A stretch of DNA of 64,000 nucleotides, taken from assembly GCA_017619585.1 (NCBI GenBank), contig JAFZSA010000032.1:1-64000 (forward strand), in the 5' to 3' direction. The notes under the pieces are model-generated. The model saw nothing but the letters and a program-made list of their open reading frames with translations, did no database searches and had not been told where the DNA came from. Source of the DNA: Bacteroidaceae bacterium (GTDB taxonomy: Bacteria > Bacteroidota > Bacteroidia > Bacteroidales > Bacteroidaceae). The position numbers and the translations under genes are program-made. Shown one piece after another: positions 25,574-35,586 of this stretch (position 1 is its first letter; each line of letters starts with the position of its first letter).

Positions 25574-26736
25574 CGCACAACCACCTTGGCTGCCAGACTC
25601 TTGCACTTATCACGCAAGGCTTCCTGAGAAGCTGACAGATCATCCCAACATACTACCACACCCATTCTGCGACCTACATGAGCCTCTGGCTTACCAAATA
25701 TACGCAGATAGGTACGCTGTGCAGCACAAACATCTTCCATGCCATCATATTGAGGATTTGTTGTCTCTACAGGCGAAAGAATAACAGCAGATGCACCCTG
25801 ACGCTCTTGTGTAATCTCTGGAATAGGAAGTCCTAAGACTGCACGACAATGCAACTCAAACTCACTCAGATTCTGAGTACCAGCCAAAGTTACCATTCCC
25901 GTATCATGTGGACGAGGACTCAGCTCGCTGAAGATAACACCTTCCTTCTCACTTACAAAGAACTCAACACCCCAGATGCCGGCACCAGTAAGAGCTGCCG
26001 TTACCTTCTCTGCCATCTGCTGAGCCATCTTCAGATGCTCGGGCTTCATAGCACGAGGCTGGAAACTCTCGCGATAATCGCCACCCTTCTGAACATGCCC
26101 AATAGGAGCACAGAACAATGTAGGACCATTCTTCTGAGTAACAGTAAGCAGCGTTATCTCGTAGTCGAAAGGAATGAACTGTTCAACGATAACCTCCATT
26201 ATATCACCACGACTGCCGCCGCAGGCATTCTCCCAAGCTTTCTCCAACTCACTGGCAGCATCTACCTTGCTCTGGCCATGGCCGCTACTGCTCATCAAGG
26301 GCTTAATAATACAAGGGAATCCAATCTTATCTGCAGCAGCCTTCAATTCCTCGAAAGTACTGGCATAAAGATAATTGGCTGTCTTAAGTCCCAGTTCTGT
26401 ATGAGCTAACTCACGGATAGCCTTACGGTTCATAGTGTAGTTAACAGCCTTTGCGCTGGGAACAACATGTATACCGGCCTTCTCAAAATCATAAAGCTTC
26501 TCAGTACGAATGGCCTCTATCTCAGGTACAATGATATCGGGTTTAACTTCCTCTACAACCTTCTGAAGTGCTTCACCATCCAACATACTGAATACTCTGC
26601 GCTCGTCAGCCACTTGCATGGCAGGTGCATTATCATATTTGTCACATGCCACCACGTATTGTCCTTTACGCTTGCAGGCAATTACAAATTCCTTGCCCAA
26701 CTCGCCTGAACCTAAAAGAAGTATTTTCTTTGCCAT
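25570..26736 (-). CDS. purT: Formate-dependent GAR transformylase
   Basis: This 388-residue ATP-grasp enzyme makes formyl-GAR from GAR, formate and ATP in purine synthesis. The N-terminal Rossmann-like part '[13 protein letters not shown]' and '[17 protein letters not shown]' is followed by the ATP-grasp region '[15 protein letters not shown]' and '[11 protein letters not shown].....[18 protein letters not shown]', which is diagnostic of PurT rather than PurK. I chose ATG 26736 ([10 protein letters not shown]); the longer frame to 26772 adds residues translated from an intergenic repeat. Confidence 0.95.
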   Translation of the reverse strand: MAKKILLLGSGELGKEFVIACKRKGQYVVACDKYDNAPAMQVADERRVFSMLDGEALQKVVEEVKPDIIVPEIEAIRTEKLYDFEKAGIHVVPSAKAVNYTMNRKAIRELAHTELGLKTANYLYASTFEELKAAADKIGFPCIIKPLMSSSGHGQSKVDAASELEKAWENACGGSRGDIMEVIVEQFIPFDYEITLLTVTQKNGPTLFCAPIGHVQKGGDYRESFQPRAMKPEHLKMAQQMAEKVTAALTGAGIWGVEFFVSEKEGVIFSELSPRPHDTGMVTLAGTQNLSEFELHCRAVLGLPIPEITQERQGASAVILSPVETTNPQYDGMEDVCAAQRTYLRIFGKPEAHVGRRMGVVVCWDDLSASQEALRDKCKSLAAKVVVR

Positions 26737-26800
26737 ATTATATTTTTTTATTGTACATTGAGAATTATTCAATAACCATTAACCATTAACCAATAACCAA

Positions 26801-28075
26801 TCAACTCTTATATCTCTCTCCCCAACACTGAATCATACGTTGCAGGAGCTTATCCTCTGAAGGATTCTGCTGAGCATGCCATAGGCGCATCCCTTGCAAA
26901 TCATCAGGCAGGAACTGCTGCTCTACGAAATGACCTTCATAATCATGAGCGTATTTGTAGCCTTCGCTATAACCCAACTGTTCCATCAGTTTGGTTGGAG
27001 CATTGCGTAAATGCAAAGGAACAGGCTGGTTGCCCGTCTGCTGCACTTTCTGCAGGGCATCATTGATTGCCTTGTAAGCAGAGTTACTCTTAGGACTGGT
27101 AGCCAGATAGATGGTTGCCTCTGCCAAAGGAATACGCCCCTCAGGCCATCCTATTTTCATTACAGCATCAAAAGCTGCATTGGCAAGCAGCAAAGCATTG
27201 GGATTGGCAAGGCCTATATCCTCGCTGGCACTAATCACCAATCTTCTGGCTATAAAAGCAGGGTCTTCGCCACCCTCAATCATCCTTGCCAGCCAATAGA
27301 TGGCAGCATCAGGGTCGCTGCCTCTGATGCTTTTTATGAAAGCTGAGATAATATCATAGTGCATCTCGCCGTCCTTATCATATGCCAAAGGATTCTGCTG
27401 AAGGCGCTCTGCCACAATCTGGTCGGTTACCACAACCTTATCATCTTTTTCAGCCGCCTCATATAACAGCTCAATGATATTCAACAATTTACGGGCATCA
27501 CCCCCGCTATAACGCATCAGAGCGGCTGTCTCCTGCAGTTCAAAAGGCTTTTGCTTCAGGATGGCATCTTGCGTAGTTACCCTCTCAACCAATGCCATCA
27601 AATCCTCTTGTTCCAAAGGCTTCAGGGTATAAACCTGACAACGGCTCAACAAAGGTCTTATCACCTCGAACGAAGGATTCTCAGTTGTGGCACCTATCAG
27701 CGTAACAACACCTTGTTCAACAGCTCCCAACAAAGAATCTTGCTGCGATTTGCTGAACCTATGAATCTCATCAATAAAAAGAATAGGTGTTGCCGTATTG
27801 AAGAATCTATTACCCTTTGCCTTCTCTATCACATCCCTAACATCCTTAACACCGCTGGTAACGGCACTAAGGGTATAAAAGGGCGTCTGCAGCTGATGAG
27901 CAATAATGGTGGCAAGTGTTGTCTTTCCTACACCTGGAGGGCCCCACAGAATGAAACTACTCAACCGTCCGCCTTCTATCATACGACGTAATACAGCACC
28001 CGGACCTACCAGATGCTGCTGCCCGACGTAATCGTCAAGCGTAAGCGGACGCATTCTTTCTGCTAATGGAGCCAT
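26801..28075 (-). CDS. rarA: Replication-associated recombination ATPase
   Basis: This 424-residue AAA+ protein acts at stalled forks and is related to clamp loaders. The start 'MAPLAERMRPLTLDDYVGQQHLVG' is typical. Walker A is 'GPPGVGKTT' (G45-K51), Walker B 'ILFIDEIHRF', sensor 1 'IGATTENPSFEV' and sensor 2 'SGGDARKLLNI'. The C-terminal tetramerisation domain contains 'KSIRGSDPDAAIYWLARM' and 'YKYAHDYEGHF'. It shares a divergent, palindromic promoter region with the glycosyltransferase gene. Confidence 0.96.
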   Translation of the reverse strand: MAPLAERMRPLTLDDYVGQQHLVGPGAVLRRMIEGGRLSSFILWGPPGVGKTTLATIIAHQLQTPFYTLSAVTSGVKDVRDVIEKAKGNRFFNTATPILFIDEIHRFSKSQQDSLLGAVEQGVVTLIGATTENPSFEVIRPLLSRCQVYTLKPLEQEDLMALVERVTTQDAILKQKPFELQETAALMRYSGGDARKLLNIIELLYEAAEKDDKVVVTDQIVAERLQQNPLAYDKDGEMHYDIISAFIKSIRGSDPDAAIYWLARMIEGGEDPAFIARRLVISASEDIGLANPNALLLANAAFDAVMKIGWPEGRIPLAEATIYLATSPKSNSAYKAINDALQKVQQTGNQPVPLHLRNAPTKLMEQLGYSEGYKYAHDYEGHFVEQQFLPDDLQGMRLWHAQQNPSEDKLLQRMIQCWGERYKS

Positions 28076-28083
28076 AACGACTG

Positions 28084-28152
28084 CAAAAGTACGAATAAGT
28101 GAGCAGAATACAAAAGAAATTTTGTTTTTTCGCTTACTTATTCTTATATTTG
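28084..28152. promoter_or_regulatory. Divergent paired promoters of rarA and glycosyltransferase
   Basis: On the minus strand TACTTTTG (28084-28091) is directly preceded by GCTCACTTATTCG. On the plus strand TATATTTG (28145-28152) is directly preceded by GCTTACTTATTCT (28132-28144), with TTTG at 28121-28124 as the -33 element (20-bp spacing). The two halves are imperfect mirror images. The glycosyltransferase ATG is only four bases after its -7 box, so its mRNA is likely leaderless. Confidence 0.75.
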
Positions 28153-28156
28153 CGGC

Positions 28157-29032
28157 ATGAAACTATCTATATTGATTCCCACCTTCAACCAAGACTGCAC
28201 CCAGTTAGTGCACGACCTCTTGGAACAGCTCCCTCAGGACGCTGAAATCTTAGTGGCAGATGACGGCAGCACCGCTATCCCCATCCGTGATAACAATGCC
28301 AGTATAGCAGAGCTTCCTCAATGTCGCTACTGGCAGGCAAAGATGAATCTGGGTCGTGCCAAGATACGCAATCTGCTTGCCGAGATGGCCCAGGGCGAAT
28401 GGATTCTGTTTATAGATAGTGATGCTCAGGTAAAGAGCAAGGATTTCATAGCCTCATACCTGAGTCAGACAGAAGGGAACCAGGTTATTTGCGGTGGAAC
28501 AGGTAACTACGATAGCTGCCCCTCAAAGGACAAGGCTCTCCGATACAAATACGAAATCCATGCAGAGAAAAAAAGGACGCTCAAGGAAAGAAGAAAGCAT
28601 CCTTATGCACAGTTCACCACATTTAATTTCATGATTCAACGTGAACTGTTCATGCAAATACGTTTCTGCAATGAGATTTGCGATTACGGGCACGAGGATT
28701 CGCTGTTTGGCCTTGAACTGAAAGACCGCAAGATACCTGTCTTACACATCGACAATAAACTAATCCACACAGGATTAGAAAATACACCTTCCTACCTACG
28801 AAAGGTGAAAACCTCATTATTTACCCTTTCAAGACTGGAAGAAAAAGTTCAACGCAGAATCACCATTTCTGCCATTGCCTTTTATATCAAGAAATGTCAC
28901 CTGAAAGGATTGGCTATATGGCTCTTTGATGTCTGCAAAAAAAAGATGAAGCAGAACTTGCTTGGCGAGAAGCCATCACTCCTCATTTTCAAGCTATACA
29001 AGTTAGGATTCTTCTGCAAGATTATGCCATAA
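28157..29032 (+). CDS. Family 2 glycosyltransferase
   Basis: This 291-residue GT-A enzyme starts 'MKLSILIPTFNQDC'. The nucleotide-sugar Asp pair is D35-D36 in 'VADDGST', the metal-binding DxD is in 'LFIDSDAQ', and a later 'GHEDSLFGLEL' block is the acceptor-side ED motif. Product and acceptor are unknown. It is a lone gene with no transport or polymerase genes next to it, so a role in surface-glycan or cell-envelope decoration is only inferred. Confidence 0.9.
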   Translation: MKLSILIPTFNQDCTQLVHDLLEQLPQDAEILVADDGSTAIPIRDNNASIAELPQCRYWQAKMNLGRAKIRNLLAEMAQGEWILFIDSDAQVKSKDFIASYLSQTEGNQVICGGTGNYDSCPSKDKALRYKYEIHAEKKRTLKERRKHPYAQFTTFNFMIQRELFMQIRFCNEICDYGHEDSLFGLELKDRKIPVLHIDNKLIHTGLENTPSYLRKVKTSLFTLSRLEEKVQRRITISAIAFYIKKCHLKGLAIWLFDVCKKKMKQNLLGEKPSLLIFKLYKLGFFCKIMP

Positions 29033-29037
29033 GGCAT

Positions 29038-31344
29038 TTATTTCAACACCTTGCGATTTCCTTTTACATAAATGCCATGTCTGGCATAAGGTGAGCTGTA
29101 TCTGCGTCCCAACAGGTCATACTCAACCTCACCATTTTGAATTCTGGATTGAGAGTTTTGAATTGTTAAAGCATCCGTTGTCTCTGCTTCTGTCCCATAA
29201 ACCTGAAGGGCATACAAGGCAGGAGCGGCAACGGCATTCATTGACTCACTAGTACGGGGAAGTACCAACTTAACAAAACGACATCTAGTTGGAGTAGAAA
29301 GAACGAGCAGCTTCTTACTGCTTGATCCAACATTCTTCTTATCAGCCACCTTCGTCCAACATTCGTTCTCATCGCCCAAAGGAGAAATCAGCGAAAGATC
29401 AGGGAACTCGTCTGACAAGAAAATCTGATAGGCATCCATATTCGTAGCCGATGCATCTATACTTTTGGCATCATAGAGTTGGAAACGTTTTACATCGTAC
29501 GACTTCTCCAAATCTATCAACACATACCTAAACGGATCAGACCCAGGCACTCCCTTCGACGGGTTCCATGCACTGCCCTTATCTGCAGAACCTGTAAGAA
29601 GGTTCAGCGGAGAACCCAACTGTGTGGATACATCGTAAGACAGAAGCACCGTCTTACCAACACCTATCATGCCGTCCGCTCTGCTGATATCCCTGACAAA
29701 CTGGCCGTAGATATCACATCCATATAATCGGATGGCATTGTCAGCTTCACCCGAAGGGCGTATGCCTCGAGTGAAAACGAGCTTAACATATCGGGCTTCT
29801 ACTGCAGGGAACGTAACATCCTTTATTTCCTTATCTGCAACATTTTCTTCATGAGCCACAAGTTTCCATTCATCAGTTGAATTGATACGGGTGTATACCC
29901 ACCATTCCGGCACATTTCCACAGTTTGACTCATGCTGCCCCACATCTCTGACAACAACCCTATTAATATTGTATATTCCGGTAAACTCCATCACAACCCA
30001 TGGATTAGCCGTGCTGGTATCACACCATTTGCTGTTAGGGTAAAGATAGCTGACATTCAAGTTCATTGGTCCTTCACTATCCTTAACGCAACCGCTATAG
30101 GAATTAACGAAGCAACGCATCTTGCCACTATTTACCGATGTCCATTGGTTCACAACACCCTCTGGTATCTCGACCGTGGGCAAAGGGTCTCCCACATGAT
30201 TGGATTTCTTCGGGTCATAAACAGCAACACCAACAAATGAATCAGCACATCCGTAATACAGGAAATACTTCTCCTGATGATATACCAGGCCCTCTACGAA
30301 TACTGTTCCGGCTGCATACTGACCACTCTTCTCGAACGATGCCATGGGGCGGAAGAAAGGCTTGTCCAACCTGTCAATCAACTTCAGGGGATTATCCTTA
30401 CTGAAAAGCATCTGACCTGCAGAATAAGTTCCTGCAGCCAAACTGGTATCGCCGCTTGAACCGCTCTTGTTCTTACCATTATATATTAATATAATACCAT
30501 CCTCCGTCATAATGGCAGGTGGACCACACTCCGTCATGGTACTATCGAAATGACCGTTTCTGGGCTTTGCCAAAGCAATCAGATTGCCATCAGCATCAAC
30601 CAGAGGCGTCCAGTCAACGAGGTTATCACTGACAGCAGCATAAACAGCATATTCACCCCAGTACATTAGGTATTTCATCTCGTTGTCTATCTTTACTTTG
30701 CATGCTTGCAGGCGTCCGTCCTTCACTGTGGTAAGAATAGAACCTGATTTACAGAACAACGTATTGAACTTGCCATCATAAGCTTTCTGAAAACAAGGTC
30801 CGTAGTGTGTCCATTTCTGCAAGTCCGGACTTGTTGCAACGCTCAGACGGGCTGTCTTGCGATCGTATGCTGTGTAGGTCATCACATACAAGGGCTTACC
30901 ATCCACCTCTGCCTCTACGACACGAGGATCTTCGCAACCGCCTGTCCATTCATATTTCATGGACATAGCAGAAGTATCAGGAAACATAACAGGAGTCTTC
31001 TGTCTATAATCAATCGATATACCATCAGCACTTTCCACATAACCTACACGTGATGTGCGTCTGCCTATGCCGACATTCGGATTATCCTCGGCACGATACA
31101 ATACACACACCTTTCCGTTCCTCTCCACTGCAGCAGGATTGAACGTATCTGCACATTCCCACTTTACCTTTGTCCCCGACATAGGACAAAGGAACAACGT
31201 ATTTTCAACAGGACTGACAAGTGGATTAACACCTTCTGGTCGTTCAAACCCTCCCAAAGCCCATTTTGGCAATACATTAATGTCTGCCAAAAGCGTTGAG
31301 CAACAACAAAGCAAAAGAATAATGTTTAATAATTTTCTTACCAT
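29038..31344 (-). CDS. Secreted GH130-type glycosidase/phosphorylase with F5/8-C domains
   Basis: This 768-residue protein has a signal peptide. The N-terminal 380 residues follow the GH130 five-bladed propeller: 'TFNPAAVERNGKVCVLYRAED', 'SRVGYVESADGISI', 'WTGGCEDPRVVE', 'TECGPPAIMTEDGIILIYNG'. GH130 enzymes cleave beta-mannosidic bonds by phosphorolysis or hydrolysis; secreted forms are often hydrolases. Two F5/8 type C (CBM32-like) domains follow (about 395-550 and 560-720). The end is the tail 'YDLLGRRY...GIYVKGNRKVLK', preceded by 'TIQNSQSRIQNG', which is the translation of an ATTCAAAA/CTCAATCC intergenic-type repeat. Confidence 0.85.
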   Translation of the reverse strand: MVRKLLNIILLLCCCSTLLADINVLPKWALGGFERPEGVNPLVSPVENTLFLCPMSGTKVKWECADTFNPAAVERNGKVCVLYRAEDNPNVGIGRRTSRVGYVESADGISIDYRQKTPVMFPDTSAMSMKYEWTGGCEDPRVVEAEVDGKPLYVMTYTAYDRKTARLSVATSPDLQKWTHYGPCFQKAYDGKFNTLFCKSGSILTTVKDGRLQACKVKIDNEMKYLMYWGEYAVYAAVSDNLVDWTPLVDADGNLIALAKPRNGHFDSTMTECGPPAIMTEDGIILIYNGKNKSGSSGDTSLAAGTYSAGQMLFSKDNPLKLIDRLDKPFFRPMASFEKSGQYAAGTVFVEGLVYHQEKYFLYYGCADSFVGVAVYDPKKSNHVGDPLPTVEIPEGVVNQWTSVNSGKMRCFVNSYSGCVKDSEGPMNLNVSYLYPNSKWCDTSTANPWVVMEFTGIYNINRVVVRDVGQHESNCGNVPEWWVYTRINSTDEWKLVAHEENVADKEIKDVTFPAVEARYVKLVFTRGIRPSGEADNAIRLYGCDIYGQFVRDISRADGMIGVGKTVLLSYDVSTQLGSPLNLLTGSADKGSAWNPSKGVPGSDPFRYVLIDLEKSYDVKRFQLYDAKSIDASATNMDAYQIFLSDEFPDLSLISPLGDENECWTKVADKKNVGSSSKKLLVLSTPTRCRFVKLVLPRTSESMNAVAAPALYALQVYGTEAETTDALTIQNSQSRIQNGEVEYDLLGRRYSSPYARHGIYVKGNRKVLK

Positions 31345-31427
31345 TGGTTAATACTTTTTTCACACAAAACTTTGCAAATTAACAAAGATTTTTGCAATCA
31401 TACAAGTATTAACAAGAAAAATTGATA

Positions 31428-33326
31428 TTACGCCCACTCGCTGAGTTCCAGCCAGCGCATGGATTTCTCATCAAGCTCTTCTATAAGTTTTGGTAAGCGC
31501 TTACTCAGCTCAGTAATCTGTTCAACGCTTATAGTACCACTACTCAACGATGATTCTATTTGAGTTTTCTCAGCTTCCAAACGTTCTATATCCTGTTCCA
31601 ACTGCGCAAACTCCTGTTTTTCCTTGAAGGTAAGCTTTCTTTTCTGCTCGTCACGAGGTTTTGCCTTTGAGGGTGCTGCAGCCTGTATGGTCTTGGAAAC
31701 GGGTTCCGGCTTACGTTCTTCCAGTTTCTCCCATTCACGATATTGCGAATAATTGCCAGGGAAATCCTTTATATCACCCTCTCCATTGAAGACGAGAAGA
31801 TGGTCTACCACCTTATCCATGAAATAACGATCGTGACTGACAACAATCACACATCCATGAAAATCCTGCAGATACTGTTCCAGAATCTGCAAAGTAACGA
31901 TATCAAGGTCGTTCGTGGGCTCATCCAGCACCAGGAAGTTGGGATTCTGCATCAGCACGGTACATAGATGCAGCCTGCGCTTCTCTCCGCCAGAGAGTTT
32001 ATAGATGTAATTCTGCTGCTGTAGAGGCGTAAACATAAAATGCTGCAAGAACTGCATGGCAGACAGGTGACGTCCACCACCAAGATCCACGAATTCAGCA
32101 ACACGGCGTACAGCATCAATAACCTTCATCTGCTCATCAAACTGCATGCCATCCTGACTGTAATAGCCAAACTTCACCGTCTCGCCAATAACGAATCGAC
32201 CAGAATCTGGTTTCACCTCGCCTAAAAGCATCTTTATAAAGGTACTCTTACCCGTACCATTGCCTCCCACAATGCCCATCTTCTCATAACGCGAGAAGTT
32301 GTAATAGAAATCCTTCAGGATAACTTTCTCTGTGGCAGTAGACGTAGGATCCTTAAGAGGGAATTTCTTACTTACATATTCAGCCTCAAAAATCTTGCTG
32401 CCTATATAAGAACTCTTCATCTCAAGGCGTACCTGCTGTTCCTCGATACGTTTCTTAGCAACTTTCTCCAGTTCATAGAAAGCCTCTTCACGATAACGGG
32501 CCTTATGACCACGTGCCTGAGGCTGACGACGAATCCAATCCAACTCTGTACGATAGAGGTTATTGGCACGTGTAATCTCAGAACGGGCTACATCTATGCG
32601 TTCCTGACGTTTCTCCAGATAATAGCTGTAATTACCACGATAGGTATATACGGTCTCATCATCCAGTTCAAGAATCAAAGAGCAGATGTTATCAAGGAAA
32701 TACCTGTCATGCGTCACCATTAGCAGGGTGATACTACTTCTGCTCAAGTACCCTTCCAACCATTCTATCATCTGGATATCAAGATGGTTGGTAGGCTCAT
32801 CCAGAATCAGGAAGTCAGGTTCCATAATCAGCACATTCGCCAAAGCCACACGCTTAAGCTGACCACCCGAAAGTTGGCATAGAGGCTTATGGAACTCCGT
32901 AATGGACAACTTCGATAGAATAGTCTTACTGCGGTTCTCGTAATCCCATGCCTTCAGATGATCCATCTTGTCCAAAATCTCCTGAAGTCCGGGATTCCCA
33001 GGCGTAGCCATACAATGCTCGTATTCACGAATCAGGTTGGTGGTATCGTTGCCATGCCAAAAGCAAGCCTCCAACACAGTCATATCCATAGGATAGTGAG
33101 GAGCCTGTTCCAGATAGCCAATGCGAAGGTCATTGTGGTAGATAACATTTCCCTCGTCTGCCGTATCCTTGCCCGCAAGAATATTCAACAACGTACTTTT
33201 ACCTGTTCCGTTCTGAGCAATAAGACCTACTTTCTGCCTCTCTGCTACGCTGAAAGACAGATTCTGGAACAGAGTACGGTCCCCTACTCTGCGTGTTAGA
33301 TTCTGAACCTGTAAATATGAAACCAT
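31428..33326 (-). CDS. ABC-F type ATPase
   Basis: This 632-residue soluble protein has two ABC domains: Walker A 'AQNGTGKST' and 'GGNGTGKST', signatures 'LSGGQLKRVALANVL' and 'LSGGEKRRLHLCTVL', and Walker B-plus-Glu 'FLILDEPTNHLDI' and 'FLVLDEPTNDLDI'. No membrane part is present. The interdomain linker 'RANNLYRTELDWIRRQPQARGHKARY' and a C-terminal coiled coil ('LEQDIERLEAEKTQIE') resemble Uup. ABC-F proteins act on ribosomes or nucleic acids; antibiotic-resistance members cannot be told apart here. Confidence 0.93.
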   Translation of the reverse strand: MVSYLQVQNLTRRVGDRTLFQNLSFSVAERQKVGLIAQNGTGKSTLLNILAGKDTADEGNVIYHNDLRIGYLEQAPHYPMDMTVLEACFWHGNDTTNLIREYEHCMATPGNPGLQEILDKMDHLKAWDYENRSKTILSKLSITEFHKPLCQLSGGQLKRVALANVLIMEPDFLILDEPTNHLDIQMIEWLEGYLSRSSITLLMVTHDRYFLDNICSLILELDDETVYTYRGNYSYYLEKRQERIDVARSEITRANNLYRTELDWIRRQPQARGHKARYREEAFYELEKVAKKRIEEQQVRLEMKSSYIGSKIFEAEYVSKKFPLKDPTSTATEKVILKDFYYNFSRYEKMGIVGGNGTGKSTFIKMLLGEVKPDSGRFVIGETVKFGYYSQDGMQFDEQMKVIDAVRRVAEFVDLGGGRHLSAMQFLQHFMFTPLQQQNYIYKLSGGEKRRLHLCTVLMQNPNFLVLDEPTNDLDIVTLQILEQYLQDFHGCVIVVSHDRYFMDKVVDHLLVFNGEGDIKDFPGNYSQYREWEKLEERKPEPVSKTIQAAAPSKAKPRDEQKRKLTFKEKQEFAQLEQDIERLEAEKTQIESSLSSGTISVEQITELSKRLPKLIEELDEKSMRWLELSEWA

Positions 33327-33412
33327 GTGAAATTTTCTGCAAAAGTAGTTAAAAACAGCGGATTATTAAAATAATTTCACGCGGAATATTTGGAAGATAA
33401 AAGGTTTTACCA

Positions 33413-33420
33413 TAACTTTG
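33413..33420 (+). promoter_or_regulatory. Promoter -7 box for rho
   Basis: TAACTTTG fits the consensus; the leader to ATG 33510 is about 80 bases. Confidence 0.65.
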
Positions 33421-33509
33421 CAGTGATTTTTGAAAGATACGCCCCAATCGGGCTCCTATCTAAATTATCCTACACCTTATTATTTTACATAACATTAAGC
33501 ATAAAAACT

Positions 33510-35378
33510 ATGCATAAGAAGAACGAACTGGAAAGTATGAGTTCTGACGAATTGGCAGCACTTGCCAAATCATTGGGCGTGAAGGTTATCAGCGACCAGA
33601 CAGAACTAATCTACAACATCATAGACGCAGAATCTGTGCAACCTGTTGAGAGCACAGAGAAGAAGAAGACTACCCGCAAAAAGACTGAAAAAGAAAAGCC
33701 TGCTGCCAAGAAAAAGGAGAAAGCAGAAAAGGTAGAAAAAGAGGAGGAGAAGACTGAGGTAAAGACCAACGAGAAGAAGACTACCCGCAAAAAGGCTTCC
33801 GCTACAGAAAAAGCAACAAAGGCAGCAGAAAAGGCAGAAACTCCCCAGGAAACACCAAAAGCCGAGGAGCCTAAAGCCCCCGTTGCAGAAGAGGAAACTC
33901 CCATAAAGAAAAAGAGAAAAAGAATAGGTGAAACTAAAGCCGAAGCTAAGGCACAGCTGGCAAAAGCGCAAGAAGAAGAGCAACAGCCAGAACCTATTCA
34001 AGAACCCATAACAGAACCTGCCCAGGACATAGCTAAACAGCCAGAGGAGCAGGAGATTACCGAGGAGATGGTAAAAAAATTCTTCAGCACAGGAGAGGAC
34101 TTCATCATCCTTCAGGATATCCCCAAATTAGAGGAGCAGGTAGAGATGGCAGCAACAAGCATCTTACCCACTCGCCGACCAGAATCAGACACTCGCATAA
34201 TTGACGACCTGCCCGAAATAGGAAGGCCTGCCCAGCAAAAAGAAGAAGAGAAATATGACTTCGGAGAGAATATCCGCGGAGAGGGTGTTCTGGAAGTCAT
34301 GAACGAAGGATTCGGTTTCCTGCGCAGCAGCGACTACAACTATCTGAGCAGTCCCGATGATATCTATGTAAGTTCACAGATTATCCGTCAATACGGACTG
34401 AAGACTGGAGATGTAATTGAAGGTCCTGTAAGGCCTCCACGTGAAAACGAGAAATACTTCCCCCTCATAAAGGTTGAGACCATCAACGGCTGCAACCCCG
34501 ATGTAGTAAGAGACCGTAGCCCCTTTGAGAACCTCACCCCCCTCTTCCCCGACGAGAAATTCCAGCTTTGCAACGGAGTGAACGACACCATGTCGGCACG
34601 TGTAGTTGATCTCTTTGCCCCCATTGGTAAGGGCCAGCGTGCACTGATTGTGGCTCAGCCCAAGACTGGTAAGACAATCTTGATGAAGGATATTGCCAAT
34701 GCCATTGCAGCCAATCACCCCGAGGCTTACCTGATTATGCTGCTCATAGACGAACGTCCTGAGGAGGTAACAGATATGGCACGAACCGTTAAGGCAGAGG
34801 TTATAGCCAGCACCTTCGACGAGCCTGCAGAACGTCACGTTAAGATTGCAGGAATCGTCTTGGAAAAAGCCAAGCGAATGGTAGAATGCGGACACGACGT
34901 TGTTATCTTCCTTGATTCTATTACACGTCTTGCACGTGCCTATAATACGGTATCACCTGCCAGCGGAAAGGTACTGAGTGGTGGTGTGGATGCCAACGCC
35001 CTGCACAAGCCCAAGCGTTTCTTCGGAGCTGCCCGTAACATCGAGAATGGTGGTAGCCTTACCATCATTGCCACAGCCCTTACGGATACAGGTAGTAAGA
35101 TGGACGAGGTTATCTTCGAGGAGTTCAAGGGTACAGGTAACATGGAGCTGCAGCTCGACCGTATGCTCAGCAACAAGCGTATCTTCCCTGCTGTTAACAT
35201 TGTTGCCAGCAGCACACGTAGAGACGACTTGCTGCAAGACAAGATGACACTTGACCGCATGTGGATTCTGCGCAAGTTCCTGAGCGACATGAATTCCATC
35301 GAGGCAATGAACGAGGTAAAATCAAGATTGGAACACACCAAGACAAACGAGGAATTCCTAGTTAGCATGAACTCTTGA
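33510..35378 (+). CDS. rho: Transcription termination factor Rho with disordered insert
   Basis: This 622-residue hexameric RNA helicase terminates transcription. After the N-terminal Rho_N helix ('[21 protein letters not shown]'), about 200 residues rich in Lys, Glu, Ala and Pro follow, including two 'KKTTRKK' repeats. The RNA-binding cold-shock domain is '[21 protein letters not shown]', and the ATPase has Walker A '[13 protein letters not shown]', Walker B '[10 protein letters not shown]' and Q-loop region '[21 protein letters not shown]'. E. coli Rho is 419 residues; the extra length is the insert, reported to drive condensate formation in B. thetaiotaomicron. I chose ATG 33510 as it gives the conserved N-terminus. 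Confidence 0.95.
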   Translation: MHKKNELESMSSDELAALAKSLGVKVISDQTELIYNIIDAESVQPVESTEKKKTTRKKTEKEKPAAKKKEKAEKVEKEEEKTEVKTNEKKTTRKKASATEKATKAAEKAETPQETPKAEEPKAPVAEEETPIKKKRKRIGETKAEAKAQLAKAQEEEQQPEPIQEPITEPAQDIAKQPEEQEITEEMVKKFFSTGEDFIILQDIPKLEEQVEMAATSILPTRRPESDTRIIDDLPEIGRPAQQKEEEKYDFGENIRGEGVLEVMNEGFGFLRSSDYNYLSSPDDIYVSSQIIRQYGLKTGDVIEGPVRPPRENEKYFPLIKVETINGCNPDVVRDRSPFENLTPLFPDEKFQLCNGVNDTMSARVVDLFAPIGKGQRALIVAQPKTGKTILMKDIANAIAANHPEAYLIMLLIDERPEEVTDMARTVKAEVIASTFDEPAERHVKIAGIVLEKAKRMVECGHDVVIFLDSITRLARAYNTVSPASGKVLSGGVDANALHKPKRFFGAARNIENGGSLTIIATALTDTGSKMDEVIFEEFKGTGNMELQLDRMLSNKRIFPAVNIVASSTRRDDLLQDKMTLDRMWILRKFLSDMNSIEAMNEVKSRLEHTKTNEEFLVSMNS

Positions 35379-35405
35379 TACAACTAAAGAAACCAATAAA
35401 CATAT

Positions 35406-35439
35406 AGAGCGCATATAATCAAACATGCGCTCTTTTTTT
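35406..35439 (+). terminator. Terminator after rho
   Basis: AGAGCGCAT (35406-35414) pairs with ATGCGCTCT (35425-35433) and is followed by a T-run. Confidence 0.88.
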
Positions 35440-35528
35440 GTACATACACAGGGCACGAATATTGTTAAATAATTACAATTATTTATACTATTTGCAAAAA
35501 CAAAACTCTATAATATCACAAAAAGTCG

Positions 35529-35536
35529 TACCTTTG
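35529..35536 (+). promoter_or_regulatory. Promoter -7 box for the efflux operon
   Basis: TACCTTTG fits the consensus, 50 bases before the adaptor gene start (35587). Confidence 0.7.
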
Positions 35537-35586
35537 CACCCGATTTATACTTAACAGGTGAAAATAACAATCAAAACAGATAACAT

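Noticed and set aside
33606..34001. Two long minus-strand frames over the rho insert
   Set aside because: They are the mirror of a Lys/Glu/Ala-rich coding region and give low-complexity Phe/Leu/Ser sequences; the + strand rho gene explains the region.
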